DNA of 41,985 nucleotides, taken from Sporisorium sorghi (lineage: Eukaryota; Basidiomycota; Ustilaginomycetes; Ustilaginales; Ustilaginaceae). A program made the translations under genes and the position numbers. The notes under the pieces were generated by a model that ran no database searches, had not been told where the DNA came from, and was given only the letters and a program-made list of their open reading frames with translations. How positions within the stretch are numbered: the stretch's first letter is position 1; each line of letters opens with the position of its first letter. The stretch is taken from contig JALCCG010000187.1 in NCBI GenBank assembly GCA_023212695.1, positions 1 through 41,985 on the forward strand, read 5' to 3'. Of the stretch, positions 18,021-28,416 are shown one piece after another.

Positions 18021-19736
18021 ATGCCAAAGATGGCTTCCACAATCCCCATCAAGGTCAAGCACAATGGCAAGCTGCACGACATCAACCTTGATACCGCTCA
18101 GCCTGCCACCGCCTTCAAGCAGGCCATCTACGAAAAGACTGGCGTGCCCTCGGATCGCATGAAGGTCATGGTCAAAGGCGGCATGCTCAAGGACGATCAC
18201 GATCTCACCAAGATTGGTGCGCGACCGGGACAGACCTTTATGGTCATCGGCACCGCTGGCGAGCTGCCCAAGGCGCCCACTTGCGCGATCCAGTTCATTG
18301 AGGATATGACCGACTCGGAGTTGGCGCTGGCCACCAAGTCCAGCGTCGGTCTCACCAACTTGGGCAACACGTGTTACCTCAACTCTACCTTGCAGGTTCT
18401 TCGAGCCATTCCGGAGCTGCAGACGGCTCTTGGCCACTTTGACGGCACGCTCGGCGGTGCAGATGGCGAACGCAACTTGACTGCTGCGTTGAGAGATCTC
18501 TACAAGAACCTCTCGCAGACCACCGAGCCCTTCCCGCCTTTTGCCTTCCTGACCATCTTGCGACAGGTCGCACCTCAATTCGCGGAAAAGTCGCGCGACG
18601 GCCACAACTTCGCTCAGCAGGACGCAGAAGAGGTGTGGGTGCGCATCATCCAGGCGCTCCAGAACAGCCTCCACGGTCTCTCTGCATCGTCTACAGACGC
18701 CGCCGACTCTTCGCGCAAGTTCGTCGAGCAGTACCTCACGGGACACATGGTCATCAAGCGATCCACCGCCGAAGCGCCCGACGAGCCGGCTTCGCTCAGC
18801 AAGGACCCCTTTTCCATCCTGCAGTGCAACATTTCTTCCACCACCAACGAGATGACCTCCGGTATTCTGGATTCGCTCAACCAGCAGATCGAAAAGACTT
18901 CCTCGACACTCAACCGCACCGCCGTGTACGACGAGACCTCGCGCATCGACCGCTTGCCCGCCTACCTCGCCACCCACTTTGTGCGCTTCTACTGGAGGAG
19001 GGACATTAACAAAAAGACCAAGATCATGCGCAAGGTCAAGTTCCCCTTTGTGCTCGATGCTACGCCCTTTTTGACCGACGAGTTGAAGGAAAAGACCAAG
19101 GAGACCAATCTCGCCATCAAGCAGATCGAGAAGGATCGCGACGAGCGGGCCAAGATTCGCAAGCGCGCCAAGGCGAGGCGCATCGCCGAGGAGAAGGCGG
19201 CGAGCGAGGCTAAGAAGGACGGCAGTGACGATGTTGCCATGACGGATGCCGCTGGCGCTGGCGCTGCTGCTGGAGATTCTGCTGCCGGTGGTGCTGCGGA
19301 GGGGGACGCAGCTGCGGGCGCATCCGGCTCGAAGCGGGGCGTAGCGCTGTCCGAGGAGGAAGAGCTCGCCCAACGCGCCAAGGAACGCGCCCAGATCCAG
19401 TCCACCATCCACCCGGACCTCCGCGCCGATACCGGCTGCAACCCCTCGGCGCTGTACGAGCTCGTCGGCGTCGTCACCCACAAGGGCGCCGCCGCCGATG
19501 CGGGCCACTACATCTCCTGGGTGCGTAAGGATCTCGAGCAGCAGACCGAGCACAACATCGAGCACAGTGGCAAGCAGAACGCGGAGAAGCTCGACACGAC
19601 CGAGGCCGACGAGGAGTGGTACAAGTTCGACGACGATAAGGTGTCGGTCGTCGGCAGGGACAAGATCCAGGCTCTGGACGGCGGAGGCGAGGATAGTGTG
19701 GCGTACATTTTGTTGTACAGGAGCAAGAAGTTGTAG
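18021..19736 (+). CDS. UBP6: Proteasome-associated deubiquitinase Ubp6 (USP14 type)
   Basis: The protein has 571 residues in one exon; a second ATG three codons in (18030) is an equally plausible start. An N-terminal ubiquitin-like domain (about 8-80) includes GGMLKDDHDLTKIGARPGQ and would dock on the proteasome base. The USP catalytic domain follows: Cys box GLTNLGNTCYLNSTLQ with C118, and His box AGHYISW with H496. The C-terminal WYKFDDDKV contains the third catalytic-type residue. Between the boxes (about 360-455) lies a long Lys/Arg/Glu helix and then an Ala/Gly/Asp linker, larger than I expect for the family. The enzyme trims ubiquitin chains from substrates at the 26S proteasome. The next gene is convergent. 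Confidence 0.95.
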   Translation: MPKMASTIPIKVKHNGKLHDINLDTAQPATAFKQAIYEKTGVPSDRMKVMVKGGMLKDDHDLTKIGARPGQTFMVIGTAGELPKAPTCAIQFIEDMTDSELALATKSSVGLTNLGNTCYLNSTLQVLRAIPELQTALGHFDGTLGGADGERNLTAALRDLYKNLSQTTEPFPPFAFLTILRQVAPQFAEKSRDGHNFAQQDAEEVWVRIIQALQNSLHGLSASSTDAADSSRKFVEQYLTGHMVIKRSTAEAPDEPASLSKDPFSILQCNISSTTNEMTSGILDSLNQQIEKTSSTLNRTAVYDETSRIDRLPAYLATHFVRFYWRRDINKKTKIMRKVKFPFVLDATPFLTDELKEKTKETNLAIKQIEKDRDERAKIRKRAKARRIAEEKAASEAKKDGSDDVAMTDAAGAGAAAGDSAAGGAAEGDAAAGASGSKRGVALSEEEELAQRAKERAQIQSTIHPDLRADTGCNPSALYELVGVVTHKGAAADAGHYISWVRKDLEQQTEHNIEHSGKQNAEKLDTTEADEEWYKFDDDKVSVVGRDKIQALDGGGEDSVAYILLYRSKKL

Positions 19737-20120
19737 TGCTGCGAGGTCGTGAGGTGGTTTCAATCGATACACGTTCGGTGTGGTTTGATTTGCGCCGCTT
19801 GTTGTGTGTAGGAGTGTGTGTGTGTGTGTGTGTGTGTGGATGTGTCGAGGTGCTTCCGTGACGCTCTGTGTTGTTCTCCAGGCTTGTCTTGCTGTTCGTG
19901 TCGCTGTTTAGCTTTCAGCCACACAGACATTCTCACTCGCGTTGTGCGTCTCGCTCTTCTTTGTGAGTGTCTCTCTTCGCGAGGCGTCGCCCTCGGCCAC
20001 ACCTCGCACCCCACCTCACCCCCCTTACACACCCAACACACACCACACCCTTCCCACGTCATCAAACCGAACAATCTATTGCAACCCATCAAATCCATCC
20101 ATTCAGTCTATCTACATTCC
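19737..20120. other. Convergent 3' region
   Basis: These 384 bp lie between two convergent genes and should carry both 3' UTRs. A TG microsatellite of about 13 units sits at 19813-19839, followed later by a CA-rich stretch. No gene is evident. Confidence 0.55.
19813..19839. repeat. TG microsatellite
   Basis: About thirteen uninterrupted GT units lie in the 3' flank of UBP6. Confidence 0.85.
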
Positions 20121-20520
20121 TTAACGCAGCTCAATGCTGACCGATCCACGTCCAGCATACGTGAGCGCGGTGGCGAACACGCCGAGCGAGCGCTGTTCCA
20201 GCTTGGCCTCGAGGTGGATCTTGTCCGCCTCGACCGCCTCGGCGTCCGAAGCGCTGACGCGAGGGGGCGACGAGAGGGGCTCGGCGGCAGGGCTGCTGGC
20301 GAGCGTCGGCGTCGAGGCGGGCGGCGAGGACGTCAGCGCGTTGGCCGCCACGAGGGGATCCTGAGCCGCAGCGCTGGAAGTGGGCGGGGTCGAGGGGCTC
20401 TCGGCGCGCAGAGACTGAGCACGCAGGCCCGAGAAGGACAGGTGGAAGCCCGTGCGTCCGTTCGACGTGCTTCGGCGCCAGAATCGGGGCGTCGGCCCAG
20501 CAGCTGCGGTTGTGGCAGCA

Positions 20521-20567
<47 letters not shown>

Positions 20568-23273
20568 AGCAGCAGCCGCAGCCGCAGCCGCAGCCGCAGC
20601 CGCAGCGGCTTCAGCCATCGCCGGGTGAGCGAGCGTCGAGCTCCGTCGTGGCGAATGGCCCGGCGAGGGACGACCGCGACAAACGCCACCACAGCCACCA
20701 TCACCTCGGTTGGCCAACTGCTCATCGCTGCCGCCGTTGACCTTGTTGGGCTTCTTGAGCTCCGGCACCGACTGCGACATGCCTTCGGGCACATCACCGT
20801 CGGCATCTTCGTCGTCGTCCTCATCCTCCGAGTGCAGCGACCCACGGCGTGCGAGCGACGACTTGGTCCTAGTCAAAGTGCCAGACACAGAGCGCACGCC
20901 GCGCACAGCTCCAGCCTTACCGCCCTGAGCCAGCTTCTGCTCCAAGGCGGCCAGCTTCTCATCCTTTCGGATGGCGATCGACCTCCACGCCTTCTCAATC
21001 TCAGGCTTGTAGCGCAGCGCCACAGCCTGAGCCCACTGCTCACCTCCAGCGAATCCGGCCATGGCCTTTTCGTAGTCGGTCCATGTGTAGCCAAACAGCG
21101 CCGGCGGTGAAGGCAGATCGAGTCGACCCACACCCAGCGGCAGCCGATTGTAGAGGATGTGCAGAAGCAGCAGGTTGGGGATCGCATCGAGCGCCTTAGC
21201 CGCTTCGCTACCCAGAGCAGCCGAAGCAGCAGTGTTGGAAGCATCGGCGCCGTCGGCACCGGGAAGGCTCTTGAGCTGCTCGAGACCGGCACAGATGGTG
21301 GCGGGCTCGCGCTCGAGCGACTGGAGCACGATGATGGTGCTGCGAAGCGCGTGCATGGCCTCGGCAAGCGCAGCACGCGCAAGCTCGTCCTCCTCGTCCG
21401 GGTCGTACGCGGAGAGGTCGAGAGTGGGTTGGCCGCCAGCGCCACCCAGGCTCGCACCACCGGACGAGAAAAGGGCGAATCGGGATCGCTTAGCGTCCTT
21501 GGCCGTCTTTTTCGATCGAGTGCCTGGCTTTCGCAGGAATCCGTCGCAGAATCGAAGCATGAGCTTCTCAAAAGTCTGCAACTCGGCGAGCTGATGAGCG
21601 CAGAGGCGGGCGCTGACGAGCGAAAGGGGGGCAATGGAGCTCATGCCAGAGGCAGCGCAGTGCGCAGGACTCTGACGGCCCGACTCGGAGACGTGGCTGG
21701 CCGGGTCGTGGCCGCGGCTCTTGCTGCGGGCCGAACCAACGCCAACGGCCTTGAGAGCGCTGGCAAGCTGAGCAGGCGAAGGGCTGCGTTTCTGGCGAAC
21801 CTCGCACATGAGACGGTCGAAAGCAGAGGCGCTGGCAGCGTTGCTTGCGGCGAGCAGCTCAACGGCGGCGTTATTAGGCAGCGAGACGGAGCGAGAGGTG
21901 AGGATCAAGAGACCCTTCCAGATGGTGTGAATGGCGACAGAGATGAACCATGCTTCGCCGTCCTGGCCGCAACGCTCTTCGATGCGAGGCAGCAACAGCT
22001 TGCGAGCGCCTTCGAGGCGGCCATCCAGTTCGCGCAACCATGCCGAACCAGAGCCTGTCTCGCCAGGGCGAAGGGGCGGAGAGACGCTGCCAGGGGTAGC
22101 AGCTGGGAGGGCCGTGGTGGAGGTGGCGGCTGAGACGGGAGGGGAAACGGCAGGAGTCGTGGCACTGGCCGAGGTGGCGGCGGGTGACAGAGTGACGGGG
22201 CTGACGAACGGAGTGGGGACGGCGGCGGAGATGCATCGGGCCATGGACTGCTTGGTCTGGGCAAGGATGGGCTGGATGATGTGGAGGATGGTGCCTTCCA
22301 TCCTCTTGCGGACGGGGGTGAGGATCTCGGAGACAAAGTGAGGCATTCCATCGTGAACGGCGCCATTCTCGTCTGCGATGAGCTGCCCGTGCGCGTCGCG
22401 ATCGCCTTCGATGCATCGCTCGAGGCTGTCCTCTAGGATCCACTCGAGGGTGACCAAGCCGAGGTTGAACTCCATGGCAGCGGGGAGGTGGAGACCTTGC
22501 TTTGCATTGGTAGGGATGCGAAGCGCGCCGGGATGCTTGCTAGGCGAGACCAGAAGCGAGTCGATGCGGGCGGCAAAGAGGGTGAGCGCCTTGAGGATCT
22601 GACGCGAGACGGCACGCAAGAGGTAGGCGTCGACGGCCTCGGCATAGCGAAGCTCACCGACGACGGTCTGGGCAATCTCGATGATCTTGGCCTTGTCGGG
22701 GAGGTGCTTTCCTTGGTAGGTGATGTTGTTGATCTTGGGCGCGGTAGGACCCTTGGTGGCAGCAGCGACGTTGGAGGCGACCGAGGTGGTGTTGGCGGGA
22801 GGAGCAGCGCCGGCGGTGCAGGGGACAAAGGCCTTGTTGACGAGGTCGCTGAGTCGGAGAGAGAAGTGGGTCAGATGAGAAGGATCCGGGGTGGAAGGCG
22901 GAGCCATGAGCGAAGGGGTGGAAGCACCGCCGACGCCGTTGGCCAAGGCGGCTGCAGCGCCAGCAACGTTGTCGGCAGCGGGTACGGGGGAGGCGCCGGA
23001 CTTTGTGCGGGCAAAGGACATGAGGTCGACGGCCTTGGGTTTGGCGCTGGTCAAGGAGGCAAGCTGGCCAAGACCACGGCCGAAGCTGGAGGAGCGCTTG
23101 GGCTTGACGCGTTCCGAGTCGGCGGTGGCGTCTGAATGAGCGAGGTCGTTGGAAGGGCGACCGCTGAACGAGGCAGCATGAACGGCAGCGAGAGGAGGAG
23201 GCATCTCGGACGAAGGAGTGTCTTTGGCGGAGACGGAATCCTTCTGGCGTCGAGAAAGAGCAAGAGCAACCAT
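20121..23273 (-). CDS. Large protein of unknown function, 1050 residues
   Basis: This is a long single open frame with codon use like its neighbours. Residues 1-180 are low complexity (Ser, Ala, Pro). A predicted globular, largely helical core follows, starting near 180 with INNITYQGKHLPDKAKIIEIAQTV and continuing to about 800. It is interrupted by Pro/Ala/Thr linkers. An acidic patch (EDEDDDEDADGD) precedes a low-complexity tail, where about fifteen Ala residues abut a Gly-Asn dipeptide repeat (about 888-917). I recognise no domain with confidence. The conserved-looking helical core suggests a fungal scaffold or trafficking protein, but that is speculation. The 5' leader may contain an intron (23746-23807). 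Confidence 0.8.
20521..20610 (-). repeat. In-frame hexamer repeats coding Gly-Asn and Ala tracts
   Basis: Within the 1050-residue gene, about eight GCCGTT hexamers (coding Asn-Gly on the minus strand) are followed by about seven hexamers of CAGCCG (coding Ala-Ala). Both are in frame, so length changes would add or remove dipeptides without a frameshift. Confidence 0.9.
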
Positions 23274-23745
23274 TGTGGAGTGCCAAGCTGTAGAGGGTCA
23301 AGGAGGTTTGAAGGTGGTGCTGGGATCTGGCAAGGAGACCCAGCAGCGTGGGATTCAAGCCAAGCGGGTGGAGAGACGGAGGATGGCAAAAAAGTCGGCG
23401 CCGATCATGGGTTGGCTACAGAGGGCGGTTGGCAGTAGAGGCCAAGCTCGTCGTCTCCGGCAGTGTATGGAAGGTGAGAAGAGGAGCACACGGTGATGCG
23501 CCTTGGTGGTGGTGGTGGTGGTTGGTTGAGCGAGCGAGCGAGCGAGCAAGCGAGCGGTGCGGTGCGGTGCGGTGGGCTGTGGTAGCCGTCACGGTAAAAA
23601 GTCAAAATGGAGGCTTGTTGGAGGATGGCTCGGCGTTAGGGAGGACGGTCGGACGAGTCCAGGAAGAGAAGCAGCTGGCCAACGCAAAGGCGGCTTGCCT
23701 GGGATCGAACAGGACTACTGGTGGTGTTGGAAAGATCAAGGCGAT

Positions 23746-23807
23746 CTGGGATGTCAGCGGATTGTTCGAAGGGGGGGGGGGGGCCACGAGTGTAGATAGC
23801 AACTTAC
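23746..23807 (-). other. Possible 5'-UTR intron of the 1050-residue gene
   Basis: On the minus strand a GTAAGT donor (from 23807) is followed 62 nt later by CGCTGACATCCCAG. That gives a branch-like CTGAC and a CAG acceptor at the right spacing. The interval includes a C13 run. It lies 470 bp upstream of the start codon and would be spliced in the leader. Only the signals support it. Confidence 0.4.
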
Positions 23808-24297
23808 GATGAAGCACGCGGATAGGGTCTACAACTGGGGTCGACCATAGGTTGTATTGATACGAAGTCTTTTGAGGTTGGTGAGGATGCGACTCCTTGT
23901 AAAGCTGTGCGAGCGAGGGTAAAAAAAAAAAAAAAGTGTTGGATGGTGGATGAGATTGGGAGGATGGTGAAGGCGAGAGAGAAGCAGCGAACAGGGCGAA
24001 ATTGACAGCTGGGAGATTGGTCCAGTCAGCGACCATGCTTAAAAATTCACAGTCTGCGCTGTGGAAATTTGATTGAGCTGTGCCGACTGACACAACTCTC
24101 AAGTCCACGTTTCTATATTTTGACTCGAATTTGAAGCATCACACACCAAGCCGCCGCCGGTTTCGGCTCCATTTGTAGACGCGCGGAGGACGACGGTCGG
24201 CGGTGGATATCGATTTGGGCATTCGAGAGCACGCACACGTCTGAAACACCAAGAAGAGGCTGTGCAGAGACAGCAGCGACGACTTTGGCAGGATCGC

Positions 24298-24335
24298 CAT
24301 TTTATTTTTATTTTTATTTTTATTTTTTATTTTCT
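24298..24335. repeat. TTTTTA-type simple repeat
   Basis: About six TTTTTA-like units form an AT-only stretch inside GC-richer sequence. A related AAATC/AAATA patch follows at 24380-24417. Confidence 0.8.
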
Positions 24336-25113
24336 CTTGGCAAAGTGTGAGATCGCCAAAGTGTCGAGCTAAGAAGGAAGAAAATCAAAAATCAAAAATA
24401 AATAAATAAAATAATAATCCTTGAACAGCGAGCGGCTGGCTGGCTGGCTGGCCATTTCATTCAGGGTCCCTTCCTAAAAAGTGAATCGGCACGGCTGCTG
24501 TCGGCCACTGTGAGAGAGTGTGGCTGAGAGTAGGATGTGGCAGTGGCAAGCGTAGCTGCATCTTGTGCAGCTCGTGTGGGGCCCTTCTCTCCCCACTGTC
24601 ACTGTCAAACCAGAGCTTTGTCAAAAATTTCCAACAGTCTTGGCCTCACCATCATGGCAACTCGAGGATCTCCGTAACCTTGTCTTCTTATCAACACCAT
24701 ATCTATCTTGCTCTTTTCTGTTGATCGTCTCTACCTCAACACCCTTAACCTTTGCGTGCGCACGCTTACAGATTGCAATCCTGTGCCCTGCCGTGCCATA
24801 ACCCGACGTGTTGCGATGTGCGCGATACGAGTTAGGGTTGCTGCGTAGGCGTTAGAAGCAACCTCCAAGGTCCCACCATCGTGCCCACCTCTTACGCACA
24901 TTGCGCATTCGCCCTCCCATTTGCTTGCAGCACCCACGCACGCACGCACGCACGCAGATGACCTCGATCTTCAAGCTCAATCCCAACCTCTAGCCACTTT
25001 CAAGTCGATCGACCTCGCTGCCTGCTCGCATCCCGCCGAAAGCTACGTCTGCAAGTCCCCACCAACAACCCTTTTTCTGCGGAACGTCTCTGCGCAACTG
25101 CCACCGCACTTCA

Positions 25114-25118
<5 letters not shown>

Positions 25119-25147
<29 letters not shown>
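25119..25147. repeat. CT microsatellite in the transporter leader
   Basis: About fourteen CT units lie roughly 400 bp upstream of the transporter start. CT-rich tracts are common in smut core promoters, so it may mark the transcription start region. Confidence 0.8.
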
Positions 25148-25149
<2 letters not shown>

Positions 25150-25546
25150 CCCTCTCCCTCGTTTCATTTCAGAGCGTCGGCTGCTCGGACGGCAGCGCAC
25201 AGCACCACTGTCTTAGCGGCCACGCGCTCCTCGTCGCCCTTTTTGTTCACCGCATCGGCCTCCCTTCGCCGACGACTGTGGCAACCGACTTCATTGCATC
25301 GAGGGTACAAAAGCGCCCCCGTCTTCTCGAGACATCTTGCGGAATCAAGGCAACCCTCAACCCTCGCTCGCAACGGCCTATTCCCCTTGCTTCTCCAACC
25401 CTGTAGAGGCAAAAGGGTCCTCGTGTCGCTCCTTTTCTCTTCAACGCCTGCGTCCTGGCATCTCTAGACACTTCACCGGGTCTTCACTACGGTCCTCAGA
25501 GCTTCTCCGAGTTTGCCTTTGGTCTACGCCATCCCCTCTCTTCAAC

Positions 25547-27190
25547 ATGGCGCTCACCTCACCCACCCGCGAATCCGTCACGGTCGCCCCCTCGATCGAC
25601 TCAAGCCAAGAGACGCCCAAAGTCTGGAGCGTTTCCGTCTTTGTCACCGTCGTCACCATCGCCCTGAGTGGTGCTACGTATGGCCTCGAAAACTCGCTCA
25701 TGAGCCCGCTTGCGGCCATGCCAGAGTTTGTCAAAAAGTATCAAGGCATCAACCACGACACGCGCGACTACACCTTCACCGCCAGCCACCAGTCGATGAT
25801 CTTTTCCATCCCGCTCATCGGCACCATCGCTGGTGCTCTCCTCTCGCCGTTCTTGCAAGACAGACTGGGCCGCAAGTGGTCGCTGTGCGCCGCCTACATG
25901 TTCAGCATCCCGTCGACGCAGCTGCAGCTCTGGTCACCCAACCTCGCCGCCTTTATCCTCGGCCGTGTCATGAATGGACTCGCCTACGGCTGTGCACTCT
26001 CCATCGGCCCGCTCTACCTCGCCGACGTGGTGCCCACCAGCATTCGTGGCGGTGCGGTCGCCAGCTCCAACTTGCTTACCATCCTTGCCAATCTCATGGC
26101 GGCCATCTGTTGCTGGGCCTCGGACAACAACTACGCCGACGGACGCAAGTACAGGGTGCCCCTTGCTATTCAGGCCAGTCTGCCGTTCCTTCTTCTGTTG
26201 CCGACACCTTTCCTGCCCGAGTCGCCCGTGTGGTGCGTGCAAAAGGGTCGCATCGGCGAAGCACGTATGGCGCTCAAGCGAGTGCGACCTGTATCGGATA
26301 TCGAGATCGAAGAGGAACTTCAGGAGATCGTACGTGCCGAGCAAGAGCGCAGGAACCTGGCCAAGGATACCAAGTTTACCGACATCCTGAGTCGCAAGCA
26401 TCTTTTGCGCACCATGGTAGCCGGCTCGTTCTTCTCGCTCAACCAGATCAGCGGCATCATCCTGAGCACGACGTACGCCACCGTCTTTCTCACGCAGCTC
26501 GGACTCGGAGATCCGTTCGTGCTCACCGTCTATGCATACGTTTGCCAGGTGGTGGGCGCGGCTCTGGCCATCGTGGCCCTCGAAAAGGTGGGACGTCGTT
26601 CGCTGGCGCTTCCTGGGTTTGTAGTGCTGACCATCATCGACATGGCGGCGGGCGTGTTGGCATTCTGGGCTGGCGATGCCAACGTGGCCAAGGCCATCTC
26701 GGCGTTGGCGATGGTATTCAACTTTGTGTGGACGCTGTGCTTCTACTCGATCTCGCTGCTGATGCCCTCGGAGCTGCCTACGCAACGGCTGCGCAACTAC
26801 ACCATGTCGTACGCCATCGGTTGGGGACAAGCCACTGCAGTGGTGACGACGCTGGCGCTGCCGCAGATCACGGCGAGCGATGCAGGCAATTTGGCGGCCA
26901 AGGCGTACCTCATCTTTGGTGGATGCATGCTGATCATCACCATCCTCGCCTTTTTCCTGTTGCCCGAGACGCGTGGCAGGACGTTCTTCGAGATCGATCA
27001 GCTCTACAGCCACCGCATCCCCGCTTGGCGCTGGTCCAAGTACGAGTTTGGACGTTCGTCGGATTCGTTTCCCTCGGAGCGTGGATCGCAGCTCGAGAAT
27101 GACTCGCATGCGGTGGGTCTGATCAGCGTCGACAAGAAGAGCGCCTCTCAGCTGGCTACCTCCGAGTCGATGCAATCGAGCCCGCACTGA
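25547..27190 (+). CDS. MFS transporter of the sugar porter family
   Basis: The protein has 547 residues from the ATG at 25547. I prefer this start because the upstream in-frame 70 codons look like leader and the first membrane helix begins about 25 residues in. About twelve hydrophobic segments are visible. Family motifs are DRLGRKWSL between helices 2 and 3 (105-113), RGGAVASSN (167-175), PESPVWCV after helix 6 (224-231) and EKVGRR (346-351). PETRGRTFFEID follows the last helix (473-484). These place it in the fungal sugar/alpha-glucoside porter group at the plasma membrane. PESPVW replaces the usual PESPRW, which might affect substrate or gating. The substrate cannot be read from the sequence. 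Confidence 0.9.
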   Translation: MALTSPTRESVTVAPSIDSSQETPKVWSVSVFVTVVTIALSGATYGLENSLMSPLAAMPEFVKKYQGINHDTRDYTFTASHQSMIFSIPLIGTIAGALLSPFLQDRLGRKWSLCAAYMFSIPSTQLQLWSPNLAAFILGRVMNGLAYGCALSIGPLYLADVVPTSIRGGAVASSNLLTILANLMAAICCWASDNNYADGRKYRVPLAIQASLPFLLLLPTPFLPESPVWCVQKGRIGEARMALKRVRPVSDIEIEEELQEIVRAEQERRNLAKDTKFTDILSRKHLLRTMVAGSFFSLNQISGIILSTTYATVFLTQLGLGDPFVLTVYAYVCQVVGAALAIVALEKVGRRSLALPGFVVLTIIDMAAGVLAFWAGDANVAKAISALAMVFNFVWTLCFYSISLLMPSELPTQRLRNYTMSYAIGWGQATAVVTTLALPQITASDAGNLAAKAYLIFGGCMLIITILAFFLLPETRGRTFFEIDQLYSHRIPAWRWSKYEFGRSSDSFPSERGSQLENDSHAVGLISVDKKSASQLATSESMQSSPH

Positions 27191-27258
27191 TTCCAGCTGA
27201 TCCCATCGCATCGCACCGCACCGCATCGCATCGCATCATTGTCCCTGTATCTGTAACT

Positions 27259-27259
<1 letters not shown>

Positions 27260-27305
<46 letters not shown>

Positions 27306-27309
27306 ACCC

Positions 27310-27367
<58 letters not shown>

Positions 27368-27376
27368 NNNNNNNNN
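27260..27376. other. Poly-C tracts ending in an assembly gap
   Basis: C46 (27260-27305), then ACCCA, then C56 (27311-27366), a G and nine N (27368-27376). The N positions mark unresolved sequence. The C-run lengths should not be trusted. Confidence 0.9.
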
Positions 27377-27470
27377 GCCGCACCGTATCTCCTACCCGCT
27401 GCATCGCTTGACGGCTCCCCCGCGTCTCCCTCCCCCCCCCCCTGCCTCCCCGTTTTTGTCCCTGTTGTTA

Positions 27471-27475
27471 CCCCC

Positions 27476-27506
<31 letters not shown>

Positions 27507-27508
27507 AA
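27471..27508. repeat. Adjacent C26/A12 homopolymer tract
   Basis: Twenty-six C are followed directly by twelve A, the same order as at 3139-3172. It lies about 95 bp to the right of the N gap. Confidence 0.9.
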
Positions 27509-28355
27509 GGTGCGACCGAAAGCCATTCTACAGCTCGTAGATCGCTGCTCGATCTGCGCAGTCGCCTCGTCCCAGAAGCAGCAGCAGCACACGCTCGCCC
27601 TCGAGCTTTCCCTCCGTGTACATCTAGTCGTCTCAAAACTCGCAACAATCGTACGTTTCTGTCACCGTCTTTCATGTCTTTCGTGTGGGCTGAGCTTGCA
27701 TGGCATGGTGAGTCGACTGCGACGAGCCTCGAATAGCGACAACGTCTTCTCGGCGAGCTCCGAGTGCAAGGGGCGAGATTTTTCCAAGATGTTAGACTGT
27801 TAGCTGAAATTCCAAGTGATTTTTTTTTTTTTTTTTTCGAAATTATGTCATGGCTGGAGAAGAGTGACGTTGCAAGAGCAAGGCAGCAGAGCGCCGTCGA
27901 GGTGAAATTCAAAAAAGTGTCGGGCGAGAGTGGTGTGTGTGTGTGGGCGAGCGAGCGACTGCGCTGGGCTCAACGCAAGGCAGAAAAACACGAGAGACTC
28001 AGCTCAGAGCAAATCAAAAGCAAAGAGCGAAAAATGAAAGAGCAGCGAGAGAGATCAACACTTCACAAAGAGACACAGACACACACACACACACACACGC
28101 TCGAAGGCAAGAAAATCTGAGTCGCACGTTTGGGCTTTTGGGCTTCTTATCCGCTCAACTCGATTCTTCTCCGCTGCTCTCTCCTTGCTTTCACACCATA
28201 ACCACCATCACCCCATTTGCACCATCTCTCGTCCTTTTGCTTCCTTCTCCTCCTCTCACACCACCATCGTCGAACGCGCGTCAAGCTTTGCTTTCCACCC
28301 TTTCGCCGGCCAAGAGCGCATACCATCGCTGCACCTCATCGCCCTTTGCAGCATT

Positions 28356-28356
<1 letters not shown>

Positions 28357-28412
<56 letters not shown>
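28357..28412. repeat. AAGC tetranucleotide repeat in the KAP95 leader
   Basis: Fourteen perfect AAGC units end 38 bp before the KAP95 start codon, so they very probably lie in the 5' UTR. A shorter GCAA repeat of the same family occurs at 2667-2684. Confidence 0.92.

Positions 28413-28416
<4 letters not shown>

Larger units (their letters stand above)
23274..25546. promoter_or_regulatory. 2.3-kb divergent intergenic region
   Basis: This region lies between the divergent 1050-residue gene and the transporter gene. It contains a G13 run (23771-23783), an A15 run (23921-23935), a TTTTTA-type repeat (24298-24335) and an AT-rich AAATC/AAATA patch (24380-24417). GGCT units (24433-24450), an ACGC repeat (24935-24955) and a CT repeat (25119-25147) follow. 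The last 400 bp are CT-rich and probably form the transporter leader. The open frame there extends 70 codons upstream of 25547, but its content looks like leader sequence. Confidence 0.55.

Noticed and set aside
17904..19772. 622-codon minus-strand frame opposite UBP6
   Set aside because: The plus strand has complete UBL and USP motifs; the antisense frame is repetitive in Val, Leu, Gly and Arg, as expected of a shadow.
19818..21110. 430-codon plus-strand frame opposite the 1050-residue gene
   Set aside because: It is an antisense shadow of a GC-rich coding region and begins inside a TG microsatellite.
27148..27912. Minus-strand frame with long poly-Gly and X residues
   Set aside because: It is a translation of the poly-C tracts and the N gap.
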